A DNA stretch of 64,000 nucleotides from Nemophila menziesii (taxonomy: Eukaryota; Streptophyta; Magnoliopsida; Boraginales; Hydrophyllaceae): positions 8,122,001-8,186,000 of the forward strand of contig JARWIR010000031.1 in NCBI GenBank assembly GCA_029959085.1. The letters are read 5' to 3'. Position 1 is the stretch's first letter. Each line of letters opens with the position of its first letter. Below, one piece after another: positions 11,116 to 24,600 of the stretch. Under the pieces are notes generated by a model that was not told the origin of the DNA, did no database searches, and saw only the letters and a program-made list of their open reading frames with translations. The position numbers and the translations under genes were made by a program.

Positions 11116-14100
11116 AAAAGATGCATATTTGCAAACTATAAAAAATACAGAAATATATTTAAAAAAATATATGCCTATATATTCTTATATAATAAAATAA
11201 ACAATATATGAATATATGTATACATATATATATATATAATATAAAATTTTGCAAGATCAATAATAAAAATATATAGATCTATACAAAAAATATAGATCAA
11301 TATAAATATGTTAAATACTTAGACATATACATAAATATGGTATAAATATTTTTTAAACAAATTATTTATTATATAATTTTGGTGTAATAGTATTGAATTC
11401 TTTAATTAGTTATGATAGTATATAAAAATATGATACATTAATATTGTTGGAGAGAAATATGAAATGACAGCGAGCGAGTTGATGTGGGTTTAAATAAAGC
11501 AAGCAGAACTTTTTAAATAGTTTGCTTAAAAAATCGACCAATGATGGGCCTAAATAAAGAAAAGCCTCCATTTTGTCATTTTCTTTGATCGATTTACGTC
11601 GGGTTCATACACGATCATAACTACCACTACTGAAGAAGAGTTTATATATGAAATATATAAGCACTAGATATGAACCGTTCTTGAAGATATTTCTAAACAG
11701 TTAATTCTACTTTTACAAATGTTATAATAATAAAAAGGGAGGGTGATGTGATGTTAAACAAAGATGAGAAATTAATGGGAATTATAAGAGGTTTTTGGGG
11801 ATTTTGAGTTTTAATAGGAAGAGTTAGGTGTATACTACTTTATTATATAAATACTCGAACTAAATATTAAAAAAACATGTCGCATACATATGTAGTGTGA
11901 ACCCAATTCAAGACAACCCATCAATGAATTATTTTGTATAAATTGAAAGAATGACATAAAATTTCATATATATTAGGTGTGAAACAAAAAAAAAACTCAT
12001 CGTTTACAAATTTAATGTAGAGTTATAACAAGACATATCATTTGTCTAATTTCTTGTGTGAAATCAAAGAAACATGTCTTACCGTGAGTTTAACTTGGAC
12101 ATAAAATAACTTTTCTTGTTCTTTTATTGAAATCAATTTATCTACAAATGTGAAAAATATTTGGTTTTGTGACATTTGTGGTATAATAGCACTTAATTAT
12201 AAGTTACATTAATAATATGCGAATTTTTGTTCAGAAACATATATACTTACAGTTACACATGTGTAAAAAAATTGCCCTAAAATAAACAAACTCAATTTTC
12301 ACATTTCAAGTATTTCAAAACGATAATAAACAATTTACATAGATCTATCAAGGGTCATTGACATGGGTGTTTTTGAGACCAATTTAATCGCCAATAAAAA
12401 ACATTTTGCTAGATGATTTTCCAAATAATTTACTACAAGTGATAATAAGTACGGACCACCACTGAGTAATTGAGTATTAGTATTATTCATCTCCGACCAC
12501 TACCAACCGACTACCGCTCGCACCGCCACCCAGGGAGTACTCTTTGTTTCATTAAATACAAAGCCATTGAGTATTTATGATATTTATCTTTAAACACCAT
12601 CCAACGACCACCAACACAGCGACCCAGGCGTACTTAGTGATTCAATAACTACGAAATCACTAAGTACGAAAGTCGTGGATTAGAGAAATCACTAATTATG
12701 AAAATTCGTTGAGTATATTCAGTTAATCTCTAACTATACTTAGACAATCAGAAAAAATACACTCCAAATCATTGAGTATACTCCGTGATTTCTAAATATT
12801 ACCTAAAAAATGGCACATATTTATTTTTATGATTGAACCAATAAAAAAAAATTAATAATAAATAAATAAATCTATTATACCTATAAGAAAAAATTATATG
12901 TAAAAATTTATACAATATTTAAAGAAATAAAATTAAATAATCATGTTGAATGTTATATATCTATGTTGAATGTTACTCCAAGAAAAAAAGCAAACCAAAT
13001 AATCATGAACAACAAAACCTCATAAAAAAATTTGCCTCGATAGTTAGATCTGTTATTTCAAACTCAACTACTCAAACTCCAATCTACCATGGAGAGATTG
13101 ATCTACCAATAGAAAATAGTCTGCATGGTTTAGTAGGTTGGAGGAGAAGAGTATTTTGAGAGGTGGTTTAGATATTCTAGGTGGTAAATGTGATTAATGT
13201 GTCTTTAAGTACATATATATAAATATGATATATGAAAATATCTCTTCAAGACCCATTGACAAAGATCTTATCTATAAATTTCGAATACGTTAAAAGTGTA
13301 GTAATGTTTTATTAGATATCAAAAAATTCTACCAATATTCATGGGCGACAAATTGTAAATGAATTTACAATCTCATCGACAACAATGACAATTCATCACA
13401 ATCACTTATCTTTAGGAGATATATTTTGTGATGAATTGACATGGTCACGATTGGATTGTAATCATTTATGTTTCCTAGAAGATTAGAATAAACATGATTG
13501 TTAAAATTTAAAGCTGGATCGATTTTTATAAGAGTTTTACGAAAGGGGATGTATATGGTGTATTTTTTCATAATATATATTGTTAGGTAAATGTTTAGAA
13601 ATAGTTGTTGTGTTGATGCAAAAATATTAATGAATAACATATATTTATATGTGAGGAGATGGCTAAAAAGGTAATGAACAAGAAGCTTCCGGATTTCAAA
13701 AATCATTAATTTTGATTAATATAACAATATATATATAAGTTGTTAATCAAATATAATAAATATAAGTATATAAAAGACACGGGTGTGATTGCTTTAGAGC
13801 CATCTTTAACATATATAAAAGATGGATTAGTTTATCCCCTTATCTTCGATGGTTGAGATTGCTCCAAAAATATATAACTAATATCATAGGACCCACTAAA
13901 ATTTAATTATATATTATATTTATGCCAAATATATATTAAAATCCAATAAAAATTGTACTATTATAGTTATAATCCCATAAAACTAATGTGTTTGTCTGTG
14001 CTATTTAATTATCAATATCTACTTACTTTTAATATATCAAATATATAAATACATTTTTATTTATAAGTTTTTACTAAATATATAACTTAAATGTGAATGA

Positions 14101-15079
14101 ATATCTTCAATTTGATTCAATTTTAAAGCCATAATATATATATATATTAAATAAATAATTGAATACAAAAATATCTTTTTATATATTTTTTTATGGACAT
14201 AATAAATGTTAATATAGTATGCAAAATTTTTAGACCATATATATCAATATTACATAACATGTGTTGACAAAGGTTGTGAATTTACATTATAAAGCATTTT
14301 TTTAAACAGTTCACATCTTCTACATAAACGATTTTCAGGACCGTCTACACTGCCTAAATTCACTCACTGCATTTAATTTCTTATTTTTGCAAATATCTTA
14401 TTATTTCAAATAAATATTTTTATATAATTATTACCATATTACTTTTTCGTCAAAACCATTATAATTTATTAGACGATATAATTGCATATTAAAACAGGTA
14501 ACGGCGTTATTATTTTAATATTTCAAAATTTTTTGATACATTTACATTCAATTTTTTATCTATATTGTTATTGAGTTTTTGACATTTAAAGTTATTTATC
14601 TTTTACCACTACATATATATGATTAAATAAACTTTTTAAAATGACACGTCAACTCTACATAAAAGACAAACACGATAGTTTGTGAACAATTAATCTACTT
14701 ATTCGCACTATTGTAATAATTGTTTTTTACTAATAAAAGAAAACTTAACTATCTCTTCTCACTCCATACACGTTATACACAATATTCTATTTTAACCTGG
14801 GGACTCATGTTTGATACCGTAAATGGAACAAAACTTATTTTAAAGGCTCACAAAGGGGATTTGGGTTCGCTTGCCTATTAATAGAACAAAAGCTTACCTT
14901 TTCATTACCTATAAATGAAGAACCTTGAATCTCGAACCAGGAACAATTAAAATTGAATTAATTTCATAAAAATTGCTTGCAAGCTAAATCTAAGCATAAA
15001 ATAATATGTACAAGAATAAAAAATCATGAACCACACACTTCAAAATATTTTGATATGTGTTAATATAATAAAAAATCAT

Positions 15080-15976
15080 GTTAACCTTAACTTTAAACTT
15101 AACCTTAACCTTACATGTAAACTTTGACCTTAACCATACGGTTAACGTTAATCTTAAGTTAACCTTAACATGAAAATGAACCTTATAATTAACCTCAACC
15201 TTAACCTTAAACTTAACTTTAACCTTAACTAATGCTTTTTACTCCTTGACCCACCTTAACATCAACCCCTTCAGTATTAACCTTAAAGAGATCAGTGACC
15301 TTATTCATAACATTAACCTAACATTAACCTTACCCATAACCTTAACCTTACCCTTAAACCTAAACTTAAAGTTTTACTTTTCCATGACTTTATTATTAAC
15401 CTTAATTTTAACCTTAACTTTAACCCCAACCTTAACCTTAACCTTAACCTTGACCTAACAATTACCTTAACCTTAATCGTATCCTTAACCTTAACCTAAA
15501 CCCTAATCTTAACCTTAAACTTAATCTTAACCTTAAATCTTATACCTTAAACCGTAAACCTTAAACCAAAAAACTTAGTGTTTGCTTTCACGTTCACCTT
15601 AACCTTTACCCGAACCTTAATGTTAACCTTAAACTTAACATTAACCTTAAATCTTATATCTTAAACGCTAAACCTTAAACATGAACCTTAAACTATACAA
15701 CTAAGTGTTTGCTTCTGCTTTACCCTTAACCATAACTTTAACCATAACCCCTAAAATAAAAGTCTTACACCTGAAACCTTAAACTTAAACTTAAACATAA
15801 CCTAAACCTGAAACCTTCACATTAACATTAACCATAACCTTTAACTCCACACGCATCTTATGTTTTTCAACCTTGAACCTTGAACCTTGAACCTTAAACC
15901 TTAAAACTTAAATCATAAATCTTAAACATTAACCTTAAACTTAACCTTAACTTTAAGCATTAACTTAACCTTTAAT
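15080..15976. repeat. Telomere-like degenerate CCTTAA array T1
   Basis: The array is made of TTAACC/CCTTAA hexamers with CCCTAA, CTTAAA and TTAACA variants. A final zone has repeated CCTTGAA heptamers (about 15870-15900), after which unit sequence AATGCAATTCACG resumes. Purines and pyrimidines are strand-biased: the C-rich strand is the + strand throughout. Open frames here encode only Leu-Thr/Leu-Asn dipeptide runs and are an artefact of the 6-bp period. Confidence 0.9.
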
Positions 15977-17950
15977 GCAATTCACGTCAAATATGCCAAT
16001 AAAATGGGCATCCCCCTATGTTTGAGGTGATTTGCACACCCAAGAGAGAAACTTCCCACAAAATTGTATGGGTCATTCCAAGTAGTAGAGTAAAACTTTT
16101 ATCATCTCCATAGGGATTGTAAAACTTATATTGTGTGTTTAATGACGTTGAATAGAATGTTGTATAATAATATAATATATATTGGTTTTTGTTTTGATAA
16201 TGAAGAATTAAAAAGAATAAAATTCAAATATAGGGACGAACATAGGTAGGAAACTAGCCCGGGATCATCCAATTCACCAAAGAACTAAAATTTAGGCTTA
16301 AGAGAATTAGATGATGTTTACTAATCACATTAACCGGGAATCTCGATTCAACCTAAACTTCTTATTAATTCAAATAAGAGCGATGTTTACTATTTACATT
16401 AATTGTGACTCTAGAAGGCACCTAACCTCCCTCGTATATTCCTACATATTTATTATACACCAGTGAATTTAACCTTTTTAACGGATATGTAAATTTCAAT
16501 ATTATTTTTATTCTATTAGAAATAAACACCTCTAATATATAGTTCCACCTTTTAATACCCTTCCCGGGTGTAACTCATAAACTAGGGCTAATAAATTACA
16601 TGGTCTTTATAGTAAAAACCACTTTTTATGAGATATTATAAAATATGTATAAATAAATATCAATTAAGAAATACTCTAAATTCATACAAAAAGCCTCAAT
16701 TCATAATTCTCGAGTTAATAAGAAATCGTCATAAGATAATGAAGAGAGTATTTTATGAATAATATAAAGTTAAGCATAATCGTAACTCAAAATAAAATTT
16801 GATATATAAAAGTTAAAGTGTTACAATAATTTGATTATGATGAAGATGTTAATGACTTCTCATTGCTTCTCGCCTAACTTTATCTTCAATTGGATTATGA
16901 TAATAGAGAGTGCAAAAGCAGTATTATAGTGTAATTTTTATAGCTCTCTATACAGAGTCAACCTGGGTTTGAACCTAGTAAAAAAATTTACCCATGGTTT
17001 TTTTTTTCCAAAGCTAGATAGTTTGCGGCATCTCACAAAATGATATGTTTACAGTCACGTAAACTAGACTTGATTGGCCATCCAATGGTGTATGAACCGG
17101 CATCTAACTCCTTCCCAATAGTTCTCATCATCGTTTAAAAGTTGGCAGCATATTCGACAAAAAATATACTTAAAATTAATAGGGTAAGACTTTCATCCAA
17201 TATACTTAAAATTAATAAACATGGAGTATGTCTCATAATACAATTGGTATTGGACGATTCAATATCAGTTATAATTATTTCCCAAATTAATATATAGTCA
17301 CATAGTTTAATTTTCGAATAACATAGGGGTATTGCATACATATTTTTGAGTAATATATGGTCATATAATGCAATCGAATCAAAAGCAGTTTCAAGTTTCA
17401 GGGCCTCCAACTCTCTTATCCCCGAAATAGAATTTCATGCCTACCCCTTTACGTTTAATTATGTATTTGTATATTATAATTAATAGGGAGATAGATGGAT
17501 AAATTATACATGTAATGTTGGCAACAATTTTTAAAGTATGTGATGTTGAAGAATGTAACAATATGGCATTTTAGGGAGCTGAACTTGAAATAAAAGAAAG
17601 TCAACAACACTTTGGAATTGATTTAAATTTAATTAATTCGAAGAAAATTCTATAACTTTAATCCTTGATTGGTTGTATAGTGAGCACAAAATGAAAGGTG
17701 TCGATTAAAAAGACACTATCTTATTCATTGTTACAAGATTGTGAAATTATTGTTGACACGCTTTGAATCCAAGTTTCTAAATTATTGTTAAAGAAACTAT
17801 GGTTATGTATGATAAATGGTGATTGTTACAGAAAGAATGAATTGTAGGTGCTCCAAAAATGGATTTTGGAAAATGGTGAAGGATTGGAGATCTTTGTATG
17901 CATGCTAAACAAATTGTTTCTCTTAATTTTGATGTGTATAAGATTAATAC

Positions 17951-19448
17951 CATATGCAAATAGTTGTGACTAAAATGAATATCACAAAAATCTACACCTT
18001 GCACGCGACATAACTACTATTAGAATGTGCAAATAAATCATTTAGAATGCACATGAATATCTAAGTCCAAGTCACCCATATTATGGTAGTTAGATGTTCG
18101 ATTAAGTATTCAATATTTTTGGGTAGAGTAAAATAATTTCATTAGAACACATAGAACACTATGGTGCAGGTCGATGAAGATATTTGAAATTTCCAAACAC
18201 AAATGATAGACAATAGTAATGACTGGATGAGAAACAAGAATGAGTTTCCAAGATAAATAAATATATAAACTAGCAATATATAAGAGATATATTCCTTTTA
18301 GACACTGTACAATTATAGAAAAAAAATCTGCTCATAAGCGCCCGAGAACCACTTAATGATACAAAATGTGTTTACACCTAATGCAACACAAATAGTTTGG
18401 TGGCTTATTAACATATGTGGGAATCTAAAGCATCACATTAGCACGTTAAATGCAATCTAGACTGGAATAAAATTATAATCGGGAGGTGATCATAAATAAT
18501 ATAATCTTGTCAATTTTGAACTCATGTGAATTATTAGAACTATACAAGTTCATAGATTTTATGTTATAAAGTTAAAACACACCAATGAGTCTACAAATCC
18601 TATAGAGTTTTCAAAATCCATAAAAACCTTATAGAATTTCAATTGAATATACTGTAATAGTTACTACAAATATGAAATAGATATTTACGTTTTTATTTCA
18701 TAACATTTAGCGAAAGTTGATTCAAATCTGTTACACATGTTGGTTTGCAATATGCTAAAACATGTAAACTTAAAAAAAAAATATATTTATACAAAAATAT
18801 ATATCTATATAGATATGTTTAAAACATAGATATATACATAAATATAGTAAAAATATTTGGTAAAAAAATAACATTATATAAACAAAAATATTTAAGTATT
18901 ACAAACCAAATCATTATATTTATAATAAAATTTTGGTATACTAGTATTAAATCGTTTAACTAGTATAATTGATTTGTTATACTATAACTGATAATTAAAA
19001 ATTAATAGAAACAGTTAGGTGCATACTACTTTATTATATAAATACTCTAACAAAAATTATATAATTAGTTTTTGCATGACATAAACATGGGGTATGTCTC
19101 ATAATACTATTGGTATTGGACGATCCAATATTAAATAAAATTATTTTTCTAATTAATATAGAGTCATATAGTATAATTTTTGAATAGCATAAGGAAATGC
19201 AGACAAATTTTTGAATAATATATAGTTATTTATTGCAATTATATCAAAAACAATCTGGGGCCTTAAACTCCCTTGTCCCTCAAACATAATTTCATCCCTA
19301 CTCCTCTATGTGTAATTATGTATTTGTATATTATAATTAATAAGGAGATAGATAAATAAATTAGACAAGTAGCATTGCCACAAGTTTTAAACTATGGGAT
19401 ATTGACGAAGGTAACAATATGGCATTTTTGGGAGCTAAACTTGAAATA
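17951..19448. repeat. Tandem unit 2 (alpha type), 5' part, rearranged
   Basis: This alpha head (ATATCACAAAAATCTACACC at 17977, ACAAATCCTATAGAG at 18592) matches the heads at 34465 and 46012. At about 19035 it jumps to the earlier-phase segment containing ATGGGGTATGTCTCATAATA (19086), already present at 17221. It then ends at CTTGAAATAAA, where the foldback element begins. A deletion or template switch must lie near 19035. Confidence 0.65.
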
Positions 19449-20773
19449 AACTACAATTTTAAGTTAATTCCAAATTATTAATAAAAAGTTGAAAGATCAA
19501 AAATATACCCAAAAACCGATTAATTATTACTGTAATTATACATATATCATATCATATTATTCTTATTGTTTTTACCATTTATTATATTTTTTTTACCACC
19601 ACCACCACCAACAACCACTCTCACCACCACCCCACAACAATCCACTCCGACCCCACCTCAACAACCTCAATACCACTACCACCATTATTCTTCGCTGACT
19701 ACCACCTTCGTCCATAACCACAACCGACTAGTTACGTCACCACCAAGTTATATAATCACACGCGCGAATTCGTGAAATTATTTAAAAAGAATTTATAACT
19801 AATTCAAAAAAAAATTTAAAGAATAAAAGATTTGCATTTTTATACGAGACAAATAAATATTTACGTCTATTTTTTTAGAATTTTTTTATTTTTTAATATC
19901 GATAGTCCGTTTTATGTATTGTTATAACACACGAAGAAAGATGTTTCTAATTCCACAACAGGCGCACGTCTGTAATTTTTTTTATAAAAATCATATTATA
20001 ATCGGAAAGAATAAAAAAAAAAATTTTAGACGGGACAAATTCATATCTACTTCAGCAGATTTTTTTGATTTTTAAATTTGTATATTTATTTTTATGTGTT
20101 CCTACAATACACAAAAATATATTTATGTTTTCGTGTAACGCAAAAAATTAAAAAATCAAATTAAAGCGTTCTCTTGTTTAACAAAATCACTTTTTCTCTT
20201 TATTTTTTCACATGTACACTAGTTTTACTCCTTTTAACTATCTTTATGTAATAACCTTTTTTACTTTTGTGTTGCTGTAATACACAAAACAGTCATTTGT
20301 GTACAATAGTAACACACAAATTAATTTTTTCTCTTCTAGTCAAACAATTCAGTCGGTGTGTTACAAAATCACAAAGTGAAAAGGTGATAACTAAAAGGGA
20401 GTACATGGTTTTGTGTGTTGCTGTAATATACAAATGAGTGTTTCATGTGTTGGATCAACATAAAAAATAACAAAAATAGGTTGGGTAAAAAGATAATACA
20501 TCAATATAGTAAAAAAAAGTAAAAATAGTGTATATGCAATTAATAAAAAAATAAAAATTTTATTAAAGGAAAGAATATTTTAGAATGATTCCATGATTTT
20601 ATGTGTTATAGAAATACATAAATATATTTTTGTGTATTGTAGGAACACATAAAACTGAATATCAAATGTAAAAATAAAAAAAAAAAATCAAAAAACTCGC
20701 TGATATAAATATGAACTTACTTGCTCCGTCAAAAATTAACAGACACGCGCGTGTTGTGGTGTTTGAAAAATGT

Positions 20774-21034
20774 GTTTTTGGGTACATGTGTGATCTAGGA
20801 TTGCTTTCGCGCACCACGACTTATCCCACATGGATATACACGTCTCCCATGTATATTGTGAAGTAAATCAAAACTAGGTTACCGTGTTCATTGAGGGGTT
20901 TGAGCCTTGTACCTCTTACTTTACACACATTAGGGAGAGTATTCGAACTCTAGGCCTCCCCCTTAAGTGCTGAAGAAATAGTATGTCTCTGTGCAGTTGT
21001 GCTAATTCATGTTCAAGGAGGGGTCGAGCGTTGA
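20774..21034 (-). mobile_element. tRNA-derived SINE, second copy, minus strand
   Basis: This is the same insertion as at 8282-8545, in the same place in the foldback right arm, so it predates duplication of that element. The B-box-like core lies at 20937-20950, the A-box-like core is slightly diverged near 20994-21006, and the conserved GGTGCGCG-class motif (complement) is near 20803-20820. Small indels separate the copies. Confidence 0.65.
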
Positions 21035-21383
21035 CAAAATCTTTTTCTGTGTGTTATAACAACACATAAATCCGATTATCGAAATTTAAAAATAAATAAA
21101 TAAATTCAAAAAAAATATAAAAAAACATAGACGTAAATATTAATTTGTCTCGTCAAAAAATTTAAATTTTTAATCTTTCCATTTTTTTTTGAATTAGTTA
21201 TTAATTTTTTAATTATATCATGGACACGTGTGTGAAGAAATTAGTTGGTGTTTATTGGTGGTGACGAAACTAGTCGCTGTTGATTAAAGACGAAGGTGGT
21301 GGCCGACGGAGAATAATGGTGGTATGTGGGGGTGGTGAGTTGGGGAGGGGGTGGTTGTGGAGGTGGTAGGAATGGTGGTAGGG

Positions 21384-21386
21384 GTT
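21384..21386. other. Empty site corresponding to the CACTA-2 insertion
   Basis: Here GGTAGGG-GTT-AGGTGGTTG is continuous. In the other foldback copy the left half ends at GTT (8894) and the right half begins at GTT (61083), with CACTA-2 termini between. This is the pre-insertion state, preserved inside the array. Confidence 0.8.
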
Positions 21387-21650
21387 AGGTGGTTGTGGTG
21401 GGGGTGGTGGTGGGAGTAGTGGGGTGGTGGTGGAGGTGGTGGTTGATGGAGAATTTATAAGGTGGTGGTGGTCGGATTTTATAATAAAACGAAAAAATAT
21501 ATATATATAATTAATATTATATAATAAAATTAAAAAATAAATAATTAAAATTACATTAAGGGTAATAGGGGAAATTTAATATGACAATCATTTTTTTGGA
21601 ATAAAATTTAAGGATTCGTAATTAATTGGTTATTATCCAATTTTTTTATT

Positions 21651-24600
21651 TCAGAGAAAAAAATTAGCATATGTAATTATTATCATATAATTATTATTTT
21701 TATGTCAAAGCATTTATAATTTATTGGAAGATATAATTGTATATTACGAAAATGTAACAACATCAATATTTTAATATTTAAAGAATTATCAATAAATTTA
21801 TGTTCAATTTTTTATGTATTTTTTGTGATAAAATAAGTTTATTTAATTGACATGTTTCTTTTACTTAAAAGACAAACATGATCGTATGTGAACCATAATT
21901 TACTAATACACATTAAGTACAATAATTAATTTTTACGAATACAAGAAAACATAACTGAATCTTATCCCAATCCATACACACTATACTTAATATTCTAATT
22001 TATGTCATCCTTGCGTGTTGGATATCATATTTTCACCTAGGAGATATAGGTTTGATGCCCGTCATTGAAGCAAAACTTATTTTATAGGCTTAGATATGGG
22101 ATCTGGGTTTGTTTCCCTGTTTATATAACATAATTTTTCTTTTTCCATGACCCATAAAAGGAGAACCTTGAATCTTGAACCACACACAATGAAATTTGAA
22201 TTAAATTTTGATTAAAATGTGTGCAAGCTAAACACAATAAATTTTATATAAGCATAAAAAAATATGTACACAAAATTAAAAATCATGAACCACAAACCTT
22301 ATCCTTACACTTAAGGTTTAAACCCCAATTCTAATCTAAACCAGATGAAAATTGATTGTGTTGATATTTGATCAACCGTGACAAATATTAGTACATAAAA
22401 AAGATGGGTGTGATCGCTTTAGAGCCCTTAAATCTCTCAACATAAAAGATGGCTCAGATTTATCCCCTTATATTGCTCCAAAAACATATAATTAATTTTA
22501 TGGGACCTTATACTATTTAATTATATGTTATATTTATATTTAATATATTTTAAAATCTCATAAAAATCGTAATTTTATAGTTATAATCCCATAAAATAAA
22601 TGTTTTTGTCTGGTTTATCTAATTATACTTATCTACTTACATAACAAGTGTTGATCAAAGCTCGTTAATCTATAGTTTTAAGAATGTTTTTATTAAACAG
22701 ATTTGATCATCTACATAAAAGATGATCAACATTGTCTACACTCCTTGAATTCACTCACATGATTTATTTTTCTATTTTTGCACATATTATTTTTTTCAAA
22801 CAAAAAAATTACATCTATAATTATTAACGTATAATTATTATTTTTATGTCAAAACAATTACAATTTATTGGACGATATAATTGAATATTAAATAATTTTT
22901 TAATACATTTACATTCAATTTTTAATGTATATTTTTATTATGGTTGTGATTTTCTAAATTATTTAGCTTTTACCACTATATATGTATATGATAAAATATA
23001 CTTTTTTAAACTGTAGGTCTCCTTCACATAAAAGAGGAACATGTCTGTGAACCCTTAATTTACTAACTCTCATTAATGAAAATAATTTTTTTTACTAAGA
23101 AAAGAAATCTTAATTATCTCTTATCCCACTCCATTAGACATTTGTTGGATATGTGAAATTTACGTCAATGGAAAAAATCTTATTTTAAAGGCTCACATAG
23201 GAAATCTTGGTTTGTTTAATACAACACACATTTCCTTTTTCATAACCCATAAAACGTGAACAACAGTCTTAAACCACGAACAATAAAATTTAAATTAAAA
23301 AAAAATCATGAAAGCTAAATACAAAAAATGTGTCATAAGCATTAACCAAATGTGTACAAGAAATTAAAAATTATGAACCATAATATTAAAATGATTGGGA
23401 TATGTGTTAATATAATAAAAAATAACGTTTACCATCAATTAATCCATAACTTTAACCATACACTTTAAATTAATGCTAAATTGTATACTTTACCTTAAAT
23501 CTTGAAATTTAAACTTGAATGTTGATACATAACTATATCATAATCTTAAACCTTAAACTTAATTTTAACCTTTACCCTAAAACTATTTAAACCTCAATTA
23601 TAATCTTAACCAGATGAAAAATTATTGTGTTGATATATGACCTTAAACCTTAAATCTTATCACCTTAACAATAACCCTACCCCTATCCTTTAGGTTTTAA
23701 ATCTTTACTCTAACCTTAATAAAATGAAGACTCGTCCCTATCCCTATCCTTAGCCTTAGCCTTATACTTAGTATTTACCTTAGCCTTATCCTTATCTCTA
23801 GACTTAGCCCTAACCTTTTCCTTTTTGTTAAACTTAATCTTAACATTAACCTTACCCTTATCCTTAAAGTTGAATAAAACTTATCCTAAACATTAAAATT
23901 TAACTTATAATTATGTTTAATCTTAACCATAACCTTAACCTTAACCTTAACCCTTTACTACTAAATTTTAATCTGAACCTCAAAAGTTTAACTATTAACC
24001 TTAACCATATTCTCAATCTTATTCTTAACATTAACCTAACATTAACCTAACATTAACCTTTACTTTAGGCTTAGCTATAACCTTAAACTTAAAACAAAAC
24101 TTTGACTTAGCCATGACCTTAATAGTAACTTTAATCTTAATCTCAACCTTAATCTCAACCTTAACCTTAATCTTGACCCTAATATTTACCTTAACCTAAA
24201 TATTATCCGTATCCTCAACCTAAACCTTAATCTTAACCTTAAAATTAACCCTAACCTCAAATCTTATACCTTAAACCGTAAAACTTAGACGTAAACCTTA
24301 ACTATAACATAGTGTTTTGCTTTAATATGACCTTGACCTTAACTTTAACCATATTCCTTAAAACATAAGTATTATACCTTAACACTTAAACCATAAACTT
24401 AACCTTAACCTTAATCTTAAATCTTAACCTTAAATTTCACCTTCACCTTCATCTTAACTAATTTAACCTTAACCCTGAACCTTGAACCTTGAACCTTAAA
24501 CCTTAAACGTTAAACCATAAACCTTAATCTTTAAAATTAACATTAACATTAACCCTTACCTTAACCTTTAATACAATCCACGACAACGATGCTAAAAAAC

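Larger units (their letters stand above)
10042..17950. repeat. Tandem unit 1 (beta type), non-coding
   Basis: From 10042 the sequence follows 26551 onward closely. Landmarks in order: TGACATAACCATAATTATAA (10057), ACAAATCCTATAGAG (10620), AT/GT microsatellite (11088), GTTGGAGAGAAATATGAAAT (11444), a CCGACCAC-rich patch (12485), AAGCTTCCGGATTTCAAAAA (13682), GTGTGATTGCTTTAGAGCC (13783), CTCACTCCATACACGTTATA (14758), telomere-like array (15080-15976), ATGTTTACTAATCAC (16313), and ATGGAGTATGTCTCATAATA (17221). Small reading frames are not shared between units in a way that suggests a gene. Left end at 10042 is the junction with CACTA-2. Confidence 0.8.
19449..21650. mobile_element. Foldback (long inverted repeat) element copy 2
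   Basis: This is an almost fully palindromic element of about 2.2 kb. ACCACCATTATTCTTCG (19677) pairs with CGGAGAATAATGGTGGT (21307). ACGAGACAAATAAATATTTA (19840) pairs with a complement near 21140. CACAACAGGCGCACGTCTG (19953) pairs with CAGACACGCGCGTGTTGTG near 20740. ATGTGTTCCTACAATACACA (20095) pairs with its complement near 20632. The arms are unequal because the right arm carries a SINE. The outer arms are CCACCA-rich on the left and GGTGGT-rich on the right. Flanking array phases do not match each other, so I cannot define a clean target duplication. No transposase is visible, so it is non-autonomous. Confidence 0.8.

Noticed and set aside
12485..12620. CCGACCACCACC-rich patch as part of the foldback element
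   Set aside because: Similar low-complexity composition but the order of motifs differs and it occurs at a fixed unit phase without inverted partner.
15246..15458. Leu-Thr/Leu-Asn repeat frames in the telomere-like arrays (also 32294-32560, 43108-43592, 52678-52860, 53287-53559)
   Set aside because: A 6-bp repeat without stops gives long dipeptide frames on either strand; they shift or vanish between copies and have no start context.
19489..19775. His/Pro-rich overlapping frames
   Set aside because: They translate the CCACCA-rich arm of the foldback element in two frames; the complementary arm has no equivalent.
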